A stretch of DNA of 8,898 bases, from positions 1 to 8,898 of the forward strand of contig CAMSEJ010000086.1 of assembly GCA_947057405.1 (NCBI GenBank). Reading direction: 5' to 3'. A program made the translations under genes and the position numbers. Origin of the DNA: an uncultured Roseburia sp. GTDB lineage: Bacteria; Bacillota; Clostridia; Lachnospirales; Lachnospiraceae. Under the pieces are notes generated by a model. It was not told the DNA's origin and made no database searches. It worked only from the letters and a program-made list of their open reading frames with translations. This document shows positions 1-6,128 of the stretch, one piece after another. The first letter of the stretch is position 1. Each line of letters opens with the position of its first letter.

Positions 1-47
1 CTACACAAGGTACCACACTCTTTCCCTACACGACGCTCTTCCGATCT
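1..47 (+). other. Illumina adapter plus tail (non-genomic)
   Basis: Positions 15-47 match the Illumina read-1 adapter (ACACTCTTTCCC through GCTCTTCCGATCT). Before it is a short tail containing a KpnI-type GGTACC at 9-14. Bases 4-47 are the exact reverse complement of 8855-8898 at the other end. This is library-construction sequence and should be trimmed. Genomic sequence starts at about 48. Confidence 0.97.
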
Positions 48-843
48 CTAACGCCATATCGACCGTAAGGGCGTTTAACACGGCTTCCTTTGTCATAATA
101 TCCCGCGGGCAAATGTTTTTTTCGAACAGTTCCATTACCGCCATGCCGGCGTGTTTTGCCAGCTTGATGCGCTCCGAATAGACCGCCGGGATTGTACCGT
201 TGCCGCGAAGCCCCATGCCAAGCGCTTCGGTCAGGCAGTTCATGGAATTGGCGGTGTACATGCCGGAGCACGATCCGCAGGTCGGGCAGGTTTTTTCTTC
301 GTATTCGCGCACCTCTTCTTCGGTCATCGTGCCCGCCGCATATGAGCCGACCGCTTCAAACATGGAAGAAAGGCTTGTCTTTTTGCCGTTGACGCGTCCG
401 GCCAGCATCGGCCCGCCGGATACAAATACCGTCGGGATATTCAGACGGGCCGCCGCCATCAGAAGCCCCGGCACGTTTTTGTCGCAGTTTGGCACCATGA
501 CCAGCGCGTCAAACTGGTGCGCAAGCGCCATGCACTCGGTGGAATCCGCAATCAGATCGCGGGTGACAAGCGAATATTTCATGCCCATATGCCCCATGGC
601 GATCCCGTCGCATACGGCAATGGCCGGGAAAACGACCGGAACGCCTCCGGCTTCCGCCACACCCAGCTTAACGGCGTTTACAATTTTATCCAGGTTCATA
701 TGGCCCGGGACAATCTCGTTGTAGGAGCTTACAATCCCGACCATCGGCTTTTTCATTTCTTCTTCGGTAAATCCCAATGCGTGAAACAGGCTCCGGTGCG
801 GCGCCTGCTGCATCCCTGCTTTTACATTATCGCTTTTTTTCAT
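48..843 (-). CDS. ilvD: Dihydroxy-acid dehydratase, C-terminally truncated by the window edge
   Basis: IlvD dehydrates 2,3-dihydroxy-3-methyl acids to 2-oxo acids, the penultimate step of valine and isoleucine synthesis (cytosolic Fe-S enzyme). Genuine sequence covers residues 1-265 of a protein usually about 550-570 long. Visible motifs are CDGIAMGHMGM (78-88, Mg-binding region), CDKNVPG (120-126, cluster Cys and the Lys that is carbamylated in the family), SGGPMLAG (142-149) and TCGSCSGMYTANSMNCL (188-204, cluster Cys region). Residues 46-48 are PGH, as in the E. coli 4Fe-4S type, rather than PCN as in 2Fe-2S types; a 4Fe-4S cluster is inferred from this. The ATG overlaps the leuB stop as ATGA, so the two are translationally coupled. 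The open frame continues for 15 codons into the adapter (residues 266-280), giving a false C-terminus with GRASCRERV. The rest of the gene lies outside the fragment. Confidence 0.96.
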
Positions 844-1949
844 GGCTTTTTTATCCTTTCTGCAATCAAATCTCCCATCTGCGCCGTGCCGACCTGCGTT
901 ACGGCGGCGCGTCTGCCTGTTTCCTGCGGCATAATGTCAATGGTGCGGTATCCGTCCTTTAACACCTGTTTTACGGCGGCTTCTATGGCGTCCGCCTCGC
1001 TGTCCAGATCAAAGGAGTAACGCAGCATCATTGCGGCGCTTAACACCGTTGCAATCGGGTTTGCAATCCCCCTGCCCGCAATATCCGGCGCGGAGCCGCC
1101 GCTTGGCTCGTAAAGCCCGAATCTGGTATCGTTTAAGCTGGCGGAGGACAGCATACCGATGGAGCCGGTTACCATGCTTGCTTCGTCCGACAAAATGTCG
1201 CCGAACATGTTTTCCGTTAAAATCACGTCAAACTGCTTCGGATCTTTTACCAGCTGCATCGCGCAGTTGTCCACCAGCATGTGCTCGTATGTAACCTCCG
1301 GGTAATCCGCCGCCACCTCTTCTACGACTTTGCGCCAGAGCCTGGAGGAATCGAGTACGTTTGCCTTGTCTACGCTCGTCACTTTTTTGCGGCGCTTCAT
1401 CGCAATGTCAAAGCCTCTTACCGCAATCCGGCGGATTTCGTTTTCGTTGTAGGTTAGGGTGTCGGTTGCGGTGAGAACGCCGTCCTGTTCTTTTGTGTTC
1501 CGCGCGCCGAAATACAGCCCGCCGGTCAGCTCCCGCATAATCATCATATCAAAGCCGTCCCCGATAATATCGTCCCGCAGCGGGCATGCCTCCTTTAATT
1601 CTTCGTACAGGTATGCCGGGCGCAGGTTGGCGAACAGGTTTAACGATTTGCGCAACTTTAAAAGCCCCGCCTCCGGGCGCAGGTGCGGTTCTAATTTGTA
1701 CCACGGGGAGGTTGCGGTATTGCCGCCGATAGAACCCATTAAGACAGCGTCGCAGCCTAAGGCCTGCGCAATCGCTTCGTCTGTCAGCGGTACGCCAGTT
1801 GCGTCAATCGAACAGCCGCCCATTAAAATTTCCTCATATTCAAATGTATGTCCGTATGTCCTGCTGATACAGTCCAGTACTTTTTTGGCTTCCGCCACAA
1901 TTTCCGGCCCGATTCCGTCGCCGGATATGACACCGATACGGTAACTCAT
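840..1949 (-). CDS. leuB: 3-isopropylmalate dehydrogenase
   Basis: LeuB oxidatively decarboxylates (2R,3S)-3-isopropylmalate with NAD+ in leucine synthesis. It is full length at 369 residues, typical for the family. Visible are the N-terminal GDGIGPEI (10-17), substrate-binding arginines near 100, 110 and 139 (MIMRELTGG), Tyr146, Lys195, Asp227, the signature NMFGDILSDEAS (247-258) with the metal-binding aspartates, and EPSGGSAPDIAGRGIANP (281-298), which contacts the cofactor. The ATG at 1949 is preceded by a GAGGAAGGAAG ribosome binding site. It is the first gene of its transcript, with a promoter at 2015-2043, and its TGA overlaps the ilvD ATG. Isocitrate and tartrate dehydrogenases are relatives, but the length, the motif set and the ilvD partner favour LeuB. 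Confidence 0.97.
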   Translation of the reverse strand: MSYRIGVISGDGIGPEIVAEAKKVLDCISRTYGHTFEYEEILMGGCSIDATGVPLTDEAIAQALGCDAVLMGSIGGNTATSPWYKLEPHLRPEAGLLKLRKSLNLFANLRPAYLYEELKEACPLRDDIIGDGFDMMIMRELTGGLYFGARNTKEQDGVLTATDTLTYNENEIRRIAVRGFDIAMKRRKKVTSVDKANVLDSSRLWRKVVEEVAADYPEVTYEHMLVDNCAMQLVKDPKQFDVILTENMFGDILSDEASMVTGSIGMLSSASLNDTRFGLYEPSGGSAPDIAGRGIANPIATVLSAAMMLRYSFDLDSEADAIEAAVKQVLKDGYRTIDIMPQETGRRAAVTQVGTAQMGDLIAERIKKP

Positions 1950-1975
1950 AGTGTATCTTCCTTCCTCTTTGTATT

Positions 1976-2002
1976 TTACAGGCGTTCCTCTTTGGCCTGT
2001 AA
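1976..2002 (-). promoter_or_regulatory. Leader hairpin of the leuB-ilvD transcript
   Basis: There is a perfect 8-bp inverted repeat, TTACAGGC at 1976-1983 and GCCTGTAA at 1995-2002, with an 11-nt loop. It starts a few bases after the predicted transcription start. In the RNA the loop reads CAAAGAGGAAC, almost the same as the CAAAGAGGAAG at the leuB ribosome binding site. It has no U-tract, so it is not a terminator, and it is too small for a T-box. A stabilising 5' hairpin or a protein-binding operator are possible roles. Confidence 0.45.
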
Positions 2003-2014
2003 GCCTATTTTTAT

Positions 2015-2043
2015 ATCATATAATAATATTTTTTGAATTTCAA
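2015..2043 (-). promoter_or_regulatory. Sigma-A-type promoter for leuB-ilvD
   Basis: On the minus strand, TTGAAA (2043-2038) and TATGAT (2020-2015) are separated by exactly 17 bp. The predicted start is near 2008, giving a leader of about 58 nt before leuB. Confidence 0.75.
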
Positions 2044-2139
2044 TATGGAAAGTTATGATAGTTTTTTATATTTCCTATAATATGCGGTTATTTCCTCCGC
2101 CCGGACCGGACAGGAAAAGATACCGCCGCGGCTCCTTTT

Positions 2140-2195
2140 AAAAAATGTAAACGAACTCTAAAATTTTATAAAATTTTTAATTCCTTACATTTTTT
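2140..2195. repeat. Nested AT-rich dyad upstream of the citrate synthase promoter
   Basis: The outer inverted repeat is AAAAAATGTAA (2140-2150) with TTACATTTTTT (2185-2195), 11 bp perfect. An 18-bp perfect palindrome (AAAATTTTATAAAATTTT, 2160-2177) sits almost centrally inside. The element ends two bases before the -35 box. It may act as an UP element or an operator. The T-run after the outer arm also allows a weak terminator reading on the plus strand. Confidence 0.45.
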
Positions 2196-2197
2196 TC

Positions 2198-2227
2198 TTG
2201 TTTCATCCTATCAACCTATGGTATGAT
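2198..2227 (+). promoter_or_regulatory. Extended -10 promoter for citrate synthase
   Basis: TTGTTT (2198-2203), an 18-bp spacer, then TATGAT (2222-2227) preceded by TG at 2219-2220, which makes an extended -10. The predicted start is near 2234, leaving a short leader of about 20 nt with the ribosome binding site AGGGAGG at 2243-2249. Confidence 0.7.
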
Positions 2228-2255
2228 AGCAAAATAAACAGAAGGGAGGTCTTAT

Positions 2256-3620
2256 ATGCTTACAAATTCATATAGTGAGATAACGCCTGAAATTTTGCAG
2301 CTTTCCAGGCTCTGTGAAGAGACCGCGACCATCGATCCCGCACTGTATTCGGAATACGATGTCAAAAGAGGGTTGCGTGACATAAACGGTAAAGGTGTAC
2401 TTGTAGGCCTGACCCAGATATCCGATGTCTGCGCAACGAAACTCGAAAACGGCGTGCCCGTTCCCGCTGACGGCAACCTTTACTACCGCGGCTACAATGT
2501 AAAGGACATTGTAAAAGGAATGAACGACGACAGCCATTTCGGTTTTGAAGAAAGCACTTACCTGCTGCTGTTCGGAAGGCTTCCGGACCGTCAGCAATTG
2601 CATGATTTTTCGTCACTGTTAAGCGAGTACCGAACATTGCCGACCAGCTTTGTACGTGATATTATTATGAAAGCACCCAGCAGGGATATGATGAACACAT
2701 TAGCCAGAAGTGTCCTCACCCTCTATTCCTACGATGAAAAAGCAGATGATATATCGCTTCCAAACGTTTTACGGCAGTGTCTTCAGTTGATTAGTCTTTT
2801 CCCACTTTTATCCGTTTACGGATACCAGGCATACAAACACTATCACGACGGTGCAAGTCTTTTTATCCATCAGCCCAAACAGGAATATTCTACCTCGGAG
2901 AACATCCTCCACATTTTAAGACCGGATTCCAAATTTTCCGCATTAGAAGCAAAGCTTTTAGATATTGCGCTGATTCTCCATATGGAGCACGGCGGCGGTA
3001 ATAACTCTACGTTTACGACCCATCTGGTATCTTCTTCCGGTACGGATACCTATTCCGTGATTGCAGCTTCCTTAGGCTCCCTGAAAGGGCCGAAGCACGG
3101 CGGCGCCAATATTAAGGTAGTACAGATGTTAGAGGATATGAAGAAAACGTTAAAAGACTGGACAGACGAAGAGGAAGTCAGCCGCTATTTACGTGCGCTT
3201 TTGAACAAAGAGGCGTTTGACCGCGCAGGTCTGATTTACGGTATGGGACATGCTGTCTATTCCCTGTCCGACCCGCGCGCCATTCTTTTCCATTCCTTTG
3301 TGGAACGCCTTTCCAAAGAAAAAGGCCGGGAACGGGAATTTGCGCTCTACTCGCTGATTGAGAAATTAGCGCCGAAGGTCATTGCCGAAGAACGCAAGAT
3401 TTACAAAGGGGTCAGCCCGAACGTGGATTTCTACAGCGGTTTCGCTTATTCCATGTTAAACCTGCCGTTAGAGCTCTATACGCCGATTTTTGCCATTGCC
3501 AGAATCGCAGGATGGAGCGCACACCGGTTGGAGGAGCTTTCCTACAGCGGCAAGATTATGCGTCCGGCATACAAATTTGTGGACAAACACAAAGAATACA
3601 TACCGATTTCAGAGCGTTAA
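2256..3620 (+). CDS. gltA: Citrate synthase (Si-type)
   Basis: It condenses oxaloacetate with acetyl-CoA to give citrate. In anaerobic Clostridia this usually feeds a partial TCA branch to 2-oxoglutarate and glutamate (family knowledge). At 454 residues it is slightly longer than E. coli GltA. The catalytic triad is readable: His245 in HMEHGGGNNST, His281 in KGPKHGGAN and Asp391 in NVDFYSG. The N-terminal part (about 1-75) carries a GLTQISDV...LYYRGYNVKDI segment typical of the family. The ATG follows AGGGAGG with a 6-nt spacing. It is monocistronic: its own promoter is at 2198-2227 and a hairpin terminator lies directly downstream. It is divergent from leuB. A 2-methylcitrate synthase activity cannot be excluded from sequence alone. 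The symbol is given by family; orthology to E. coli gltA is not proven. Confidence 0.93.
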   Translation: MLTNSYSEITPEILQLSRLCEETATIDPALYSEYDVKRGLRDINGKGVLVGLTQISDVCATKLENGVPVPADGNLYYRGYNVKDIVKGMNDDSHFGFEESTYLLLFGRLPDRQQLHDFSSLLSEYRTLPTSFVRDIIMKAPSRDMMNTLARSVLTLYSYDEKADDISLPNVLRQCLQLISLFPLLSVYGYQAYKHYHDGASLFIHQPKQEYSTSENILHILRPDSKFSALEAKLLDIALILHMEHGGGNNSTFTTHLVSSSGTDTYSVIAASLGSLKGPKHGGANIKVVQMLEDMKKTLKDWTDEEEVSRYLRALLNKEAFDRAGLIYGMGHAVYSLSDPRAILFHSFVERLSKEKGREREFALYSLIEKLAPKVIAEERKIYKGVSPNVDFYSGFAYSMLNLPLELYTPIFAIARIAGWSAHRLEELSYSGKIMRPAYKFVDKHKEYIPISER

Positions 3621-3624
3621 AACA

Positions 3625-3695
3625 AAAACGTGCCGGAAAGGGATTCCGCCAAATATATTTTGCCATTTGCCGGAATACGCTTTCGGGCACGTTTT
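3625..3695. terminator. Bidirectional terminator between convergent genes
   Basis: A 16-bp stem with one mismatch (3625-3640 with 3680-3695) begins five bases after the citrate synthase stop. An inner ATTCCG/CGGAAT pairing (3643-3648 with 3671-3676) extends it. On the plus strand the stem ends in GTTTTG. On the minus strand it is followed by TTTTTGTTTT. It can therefore end both citrate synthase and the facing orphan membrane gene. Confidence 0.75.
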
Positions 3696-3720
3696 GAGAT
3701 TATGTATTTTCCCGTTCTAT

Positions 3721-4059
3721 TTAATGAAAAAAATCGGCCTTTCCGATACGCAGCTTTCGGGAAAACCAGAGCCAGCCGGCAAAAAAGACGATTACGCCGC
3801 CGATTTTAAACACCCGGTTCAGATGAAACAGCATTTTGTCCGCACAGACAAATATACCGAACGCAAACGAAATCATACCAAATAAAAGCGTCGGCATATA
3901 AATTGTGTTGATAAATTCCTCTTTGTTCCGGCAGTTTTTTATCTCGCTGCCGCTTGCTATCAGGGAGTTGATCCGGCCTGTTTTTTTCATCCGTACCGCG
4001 GCATACAAAAGGTAAATCCCCAAAACCACAGTAATAATATCAACAATCAGATATCCCAT
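3721..4059 (-). CDS. Small membrane protein with three predicted transmembrane segments, unknown function
   Basis: I do not recognise a family. The 112-residue product has hydrophobic stretches at about 4-22, 54-72 and 85-100. A basic, polar loop lies between the first two (MKKTGRIN at 24-31, then SGSEIKNCRNKEEF at 36-49), and the C-terminus is charged and ends in FFH. The open frame extends further upstream, to 4221, but that stretch crosses a good promoter (4106-4134). AGAGGG at 4067-4072 lies 7 nt before the ATG at 4059, and only 1 nt before the next ATG at 4065, so 4059 is chosen. It is divergent from the receiver gene and convergent with citrate synthase. The alternating charged loops and the clear promoter, ribosome binding site and terminator make it a credible gene. 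Confidence 0.75.
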   Translation of the reverse strand: MGYLIVDIITVVLGIYLLYAAVRMKKTGRINSLIASGSEIKNCRNKEEFINTIYMPTLLFGMISFAFGIFVCADKMLFHLNRVFKIGGVIVFFAGWLWFSRKLRIGKADFFH

Positions 4060-4105
4060 ACCCATTCCCTCTTTCTCTCTGCAGGATAGTTCCGCCGATA
4101 TCCTC

Positions 4106-4134
4106 ATTATACACACATGCACCTCCATATGCAA
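4106..4134 (-). promoter_or_regulatory. Promoter for the small membrane protein
   Basis: On the minus strand, TTGCAT (4134-4129), a 17-bp spacer and a perfect TATAAT (4111-4106). The predicted start is near 4099, about 40 nt before the chosen ATG at 4059. Confidence 0.65.
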
Positions 4135-4155
4135 TGAGAAAAACCCGCGATTTTC

Positions 4156-4183
4156 TAAATTTTTTTCCCAACTCGTCCGATAA
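4156..4183 (+). promoter_or_regulatory. Possible sigma-28 (SigD/FliA-type) promoter
   Basis: TAAA (4156-4159), 16 bp, then TCCGATAA (4176-4183). The second box matches the motility sigma consensus GCCGATAA at 7 of 8 positions. The spacing lies within the 14-16 bp described for Gram-positive SigD. The next gene is chemotaxis-like, which fits. The surrounding sequence is AT-rich, so chance remains possible. Confidence 0.45.
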
Positions 4184-4188
4184 TTCTG

Positions 4189-4217
4189 TTGAAAGTTTAC
4201 CTTAGATGGTATAAAAT
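4189..4217 (+). promoter_or_regulatory. Sigma-A-like promoter for the receiver operon
   Basis: TTGAAA (4189-4194), a 17-bp spacer and TAAAAT (4212-4217, 5 of 6). The predicted start is near 4224, about 28 nt before the ATG at 4252. It lies just downstream of the possible sigma-28 site, so the operon may have two promoters. Confidence 0.5.
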
Positions 4218-4251
4218 ACATAATATGATTATAAATAAAAGGAGTGTAGCC

Positions 4252-4632
4252 ATGAGAGCAGAAGATGTAACCATTTTAATTGGTGATAATTCCGTTTTAG
4301 CGCGAAAACAGCTAAAAGACGCCATCGTTTCTTTTGGAATCAGCCGTATTTTAGATGCATCAAACGGACAGGAAGCTATAGAGCTGTATCAGGAGCATGT
4401 CCCGGATCTTGTATTTTTAAGCCTGCTGATGCCGGTAAAAGACGGGGCCGCGGCCATATCCGAAATCATGGAAATCAATCCAAACGCAGATATTATCGTC
4501 GTTTCTTCCATGGGCACACAGTCACAGATCAAGCAGGCGTTTCAGCTCGGAGCCAAAGAATTTATCCAGAAACCATTTCACAGCCAGCAGATCACGGATA
4601 TCCTGCGGACACGGTTAGAAGGGAGTGTATAA
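4252..4632 (+). CDS. CheY-like receiver domain protein lacking the phosphoacceptor Asp
   Basis: This is a stand-alone receiver domain of 126 residues with no output domain. The strand pattern is canonical: TILIGDNS (7-14), PDLVFLSLLMPVKDG (51-65), IIVVSSMG (81-88) and KEFIQKPF (102-109). The switch Ser85 and conserved Lys107 are present. The phosphoacceptor site is Ser57 (codon AGC) where Asp is expected, and the acidic pair is Asp12-Asn13 rather than Asp-Asp. Normal phosphorylation and Mg binding are therefore unlikely, so it is probably a constitutive or protein-binding pseudo-receiver. The ATG at 4252 follows AAAAGGAG with a 7-nt spacing. An upstream in-frame ATG at 4189 is rejected because it overlaps the promoter. 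Its TAA directly abuts the ATG of the next gene, so the two are coupled. Confidence 0.9.
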   Translation: MRAEDVTILIGDNSVLARKQLKDAIVSFGISRILDASNGQEAIELYQEHVPDLVFLSLLMPVKDGAAAISEIMEINPNADIIVVSSMGTQSQIKQAFQLGAKEFIQKPFHSQQITDILRTRLEGSV

Positions 4633-5514
4633 ATGTACGCACAGTTTTTTGGAAACTATTTATTAAGCAAACATGTCGTTACCCCGGAGCAGCTTATCCA
4701 GGCCATTGAAGAGCAGCATATCCGGCATATCAAGCTGGGCCTTCTGGCAATCCATGCGGGCCTTATGACCGTAGAACAGGTAGACAAGGTTCTGATCCGC
4801 CAGGCACATGAGAACAGGCGCTTCGGCGAACTTGCAATTGAAGAGAAATTTCTCACCGAAGAACAGCTTGCCGGCCTTTTAAAACAGCAGATACCGGTTT
4901 ACCTGCTGATTGGAGAACGGCTGGTTGAAAACGGTTTTCTTTCCGAAACACAGTTAGAAGAACTGATTACCTCTTATCAGGAAGAAAACCATTTCACGCA
5001 CCTGGCCAACGCCGATGAGCAGCAGGAGAACCTGCAGGCGCTGACACGCAGCCTGTTTATGATTACCACGTTACATATTCCGGAATACCTGTTCAAATAC
5101 CTGACGCTGCTGTTTAACAACCTTGTGCGCTTTATCGGAGACGACTTCCTGCCGCTGAACCCCATACTCAGTTCCGAGCACGTTGCAAACCACTGCTCCG
5201 GCCAGATCATAGACGGTGAATTTTCCCTGACTGCCTATCTGGAAATGGAAGAGGATGCCGCCGTTGCATTTGCTTCCCGTTTTGCCGGAACCGAATTTAA
5301 AGAATTCAATGAATACGTCGACGCGGCAATCGGTGATTTTCTGAACTGGCAGAACGGGCTGTTCAATGTAAATATTTCAAACGAAGAATCGGTCGAGCTG
5401 TTCTTAAATCCGGTTGTAAACCTGCAGAACACCATGCTCAGCAGCTCCTCCGATATGATATTGCTGCCGATTGCGTATCCGTTCGGAACCATTACATTTG
5501 TATTCAAGCTGTAA
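4633..5514 (+). CDS. Four MshEN-like repeats fused to a CheX/CheC-like phosphatase domain
   Basis: This 293-residue soluble protein has two halves. Residues 5-115 hold four copies of a 24-residue motif with 5-residue spacers. The glycines fall at 7, 36, 65 and 94, and the motif ends at 28, 57, 86 and 115 (Gln, Gln, Gln, Tyr). This is the (R/K)LGxxL-xxG-(L/I)-xxxQLxxxLxxQ pattern of MshEN/GspE-N domains, some of which bind cyclic di-GMP. The lead residue is Phe, Lys34, Arg63 and Leu92, so repeats 2 and 3 look most complete. Residues from about 140 to 293 resemble CheX. IGDFLNWQNG (233-242) matches the phosphatase motif E-x2-N-x3-G, with Asp235 in place of Glu and Asn238 kept. The ATG follows GGGAG with a 7-nt spacing. 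A role in chemotaxis or adhesion signalling is inferred from the domains and the receiver partner. Confidence 0.85.
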   Translation: MYAQFFGNYLLSKHVVTPEQLIQAIEEQHIRHIKLGLLAIHAGLMTVEQVDKVLIRQAHENRRFGELAIEEKFLTEEQLAGLLKQQIPVYLLIGERLVENGFLSETQLEELITSYQEENHFTHLANADEQQENLQALTRSLFMITTLHIPEYLFKYLTLLFNNLVRFIGDDFLPLNPILSSEHVANHCSGQIIDGEFSLTAYLEMEEDAAVAFASRFAGTEFKEFNEYVDAAIGDFLNWQNGLFNVNISNEESVELFLNPVVNLQNTMLSSSSDMILLPIAYPFGTITFVFKL

Positions 5515-5539
5515 AAGAAACGGGCTGCACGCAAAAGGG

Positions 5540-5607
5540 GCTGTCGGAACGCGCCGTTTGTCTGTAATCAATCAGACAAACGGCGTCCTGTTCCGACAGC
5601 TTCTTTT
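5540..5607 (+). terminator. Strong two-tier rho-independent terminator
   Basis: The outer stem is GCTGTCGGAAC (5540-5550) with GTTCCGACAGC (5590-5600). The inner stem is GCCGTTTGTCTG (5553-5564) with CAGACAAACGGC (5573-5584), with an 8-nt loop and a small internal loop between the stems. TTCTTTTT follows at 5601-5607. It starts 26 bases after the CheX-like stop. Convergent ybaK may also use the hairpin, although the minus-strand T-run (CCCCTTTTG) is weaker. Confidence 0.9.
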
Positions 5608-5630
5608 TGCGCCCAAATCTGCGGATCCGG

Positions 5631-6110
5631 TTATTCTGACACCAGATCCGCGGATGTTAAGCCTGCTGCCCGAACCAGATCCCCGGGAGCAAGCTCAATC
5701 TGATACCCTACTTTACCTGCGCTGACAAAGATTGTTTCATACTGCCCTGCCGTTTCATGGAGAAACGCCGGAAACTGTTTTTTCATGCCGACCGGAGAAC
5801 ATCCGCCATGGACATATCCGGTCAGCGGCAGCAGTTCCTTTTGCTTTATCATACTGACTGCTTTCTCACCTGCCGCTTTTGCCGCTTTTTTCAAATCCAG
5901 CTCCTGTTCCACCGGAACGGCAAATACATAATACTGTCCCGATTTTCCCTGCGTGACAAGTGTTTTAAATACTTTTTCCGCATCCTCATGCAAAAGCCGC
6001 GCTATTTCGCTTCCGCTTAGGGCGGGATCCGGCTGATAGGTATGGCTGGTGTAGGCTATCTTCTTTGCGTCTAATACCCGCATTACATTCGTCTTTTCGC
6101 TGTTTTTCAT
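5631..6110 (-). CDS. ybaK: Cys-tRNA(Pro)/Cys-tRNA(Cys) deacylase, YbaK/EbsC family
   Basis: This trans-editing enzyme hydrolyses Cys-tRNA(Pro) mischarged by prolyl-tRNA synthetase, protecting proline codons from cysteine. It is full length at 159 residues. It aligns by eye with E. coli YbaK: RVLDAKKIAYTSHTYQPDP at the N-terminus, EKVFKTL with the catalytic Lys49 (E. coli Lys46), AVPVEQELDLKKAAKAAG (64-81), TGYVHGGCSPVG (97-108) and IFVSAGKVGYQIELAPGDL (127-145). The start is 18 bases after the thrC stop on the same strand, with no visible promoter, so co-transcription with thrC is likely. The ribosome binding site is weak (AAAGAG/AGAGAAG). An in-frame Met10 is possible but would trim conserved N-terminal sequence. 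Confidence 0.93.
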   Translation of the reverse strand: MKNSEKTNVMRVLDAKKIAYTSHTYQPDPALSGSEIARLLHEDAEKVFKTLVTQGKSGQYYVFAVPVEQELDLKKAAKAAGEKAVSMIKQKELLPLTGYVHGGCSPVGMKKQFPAFLHETAGQYETIFVSAGKVGYQIELAPGDLVRAAGLTSADLVSE

Positions 6111-6128
6111 CTTCTCTGCTCTTTTACT

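Noticed and set aside
200..724. 174-codon plus-strand frame opposite ilvD
   Set aside because: It is a shadow of the conserved IlvD coding strand, with no homology or start signals of its own.
3490..3885. 131-codon plus-strand frame overlapping the citrate synthase end
   Set aside because: It crosses the citrate synthase C-terminus in another frame and reads straight through the terminator hairpin.
4060..4221. N-terminal extension of the small membrane protein (54 extra residues)
   Set aside because: It overlaps a good promoter at 4106-4134, and the ribosome binding site fits the ATG at 4059.
4189..4251. 21-residue N-terminal extension of the receiver protein
   Set aside because: Its ATG overlaps the -35 box, and AAAAGGAG is ideally placed for the ATG at 4252.
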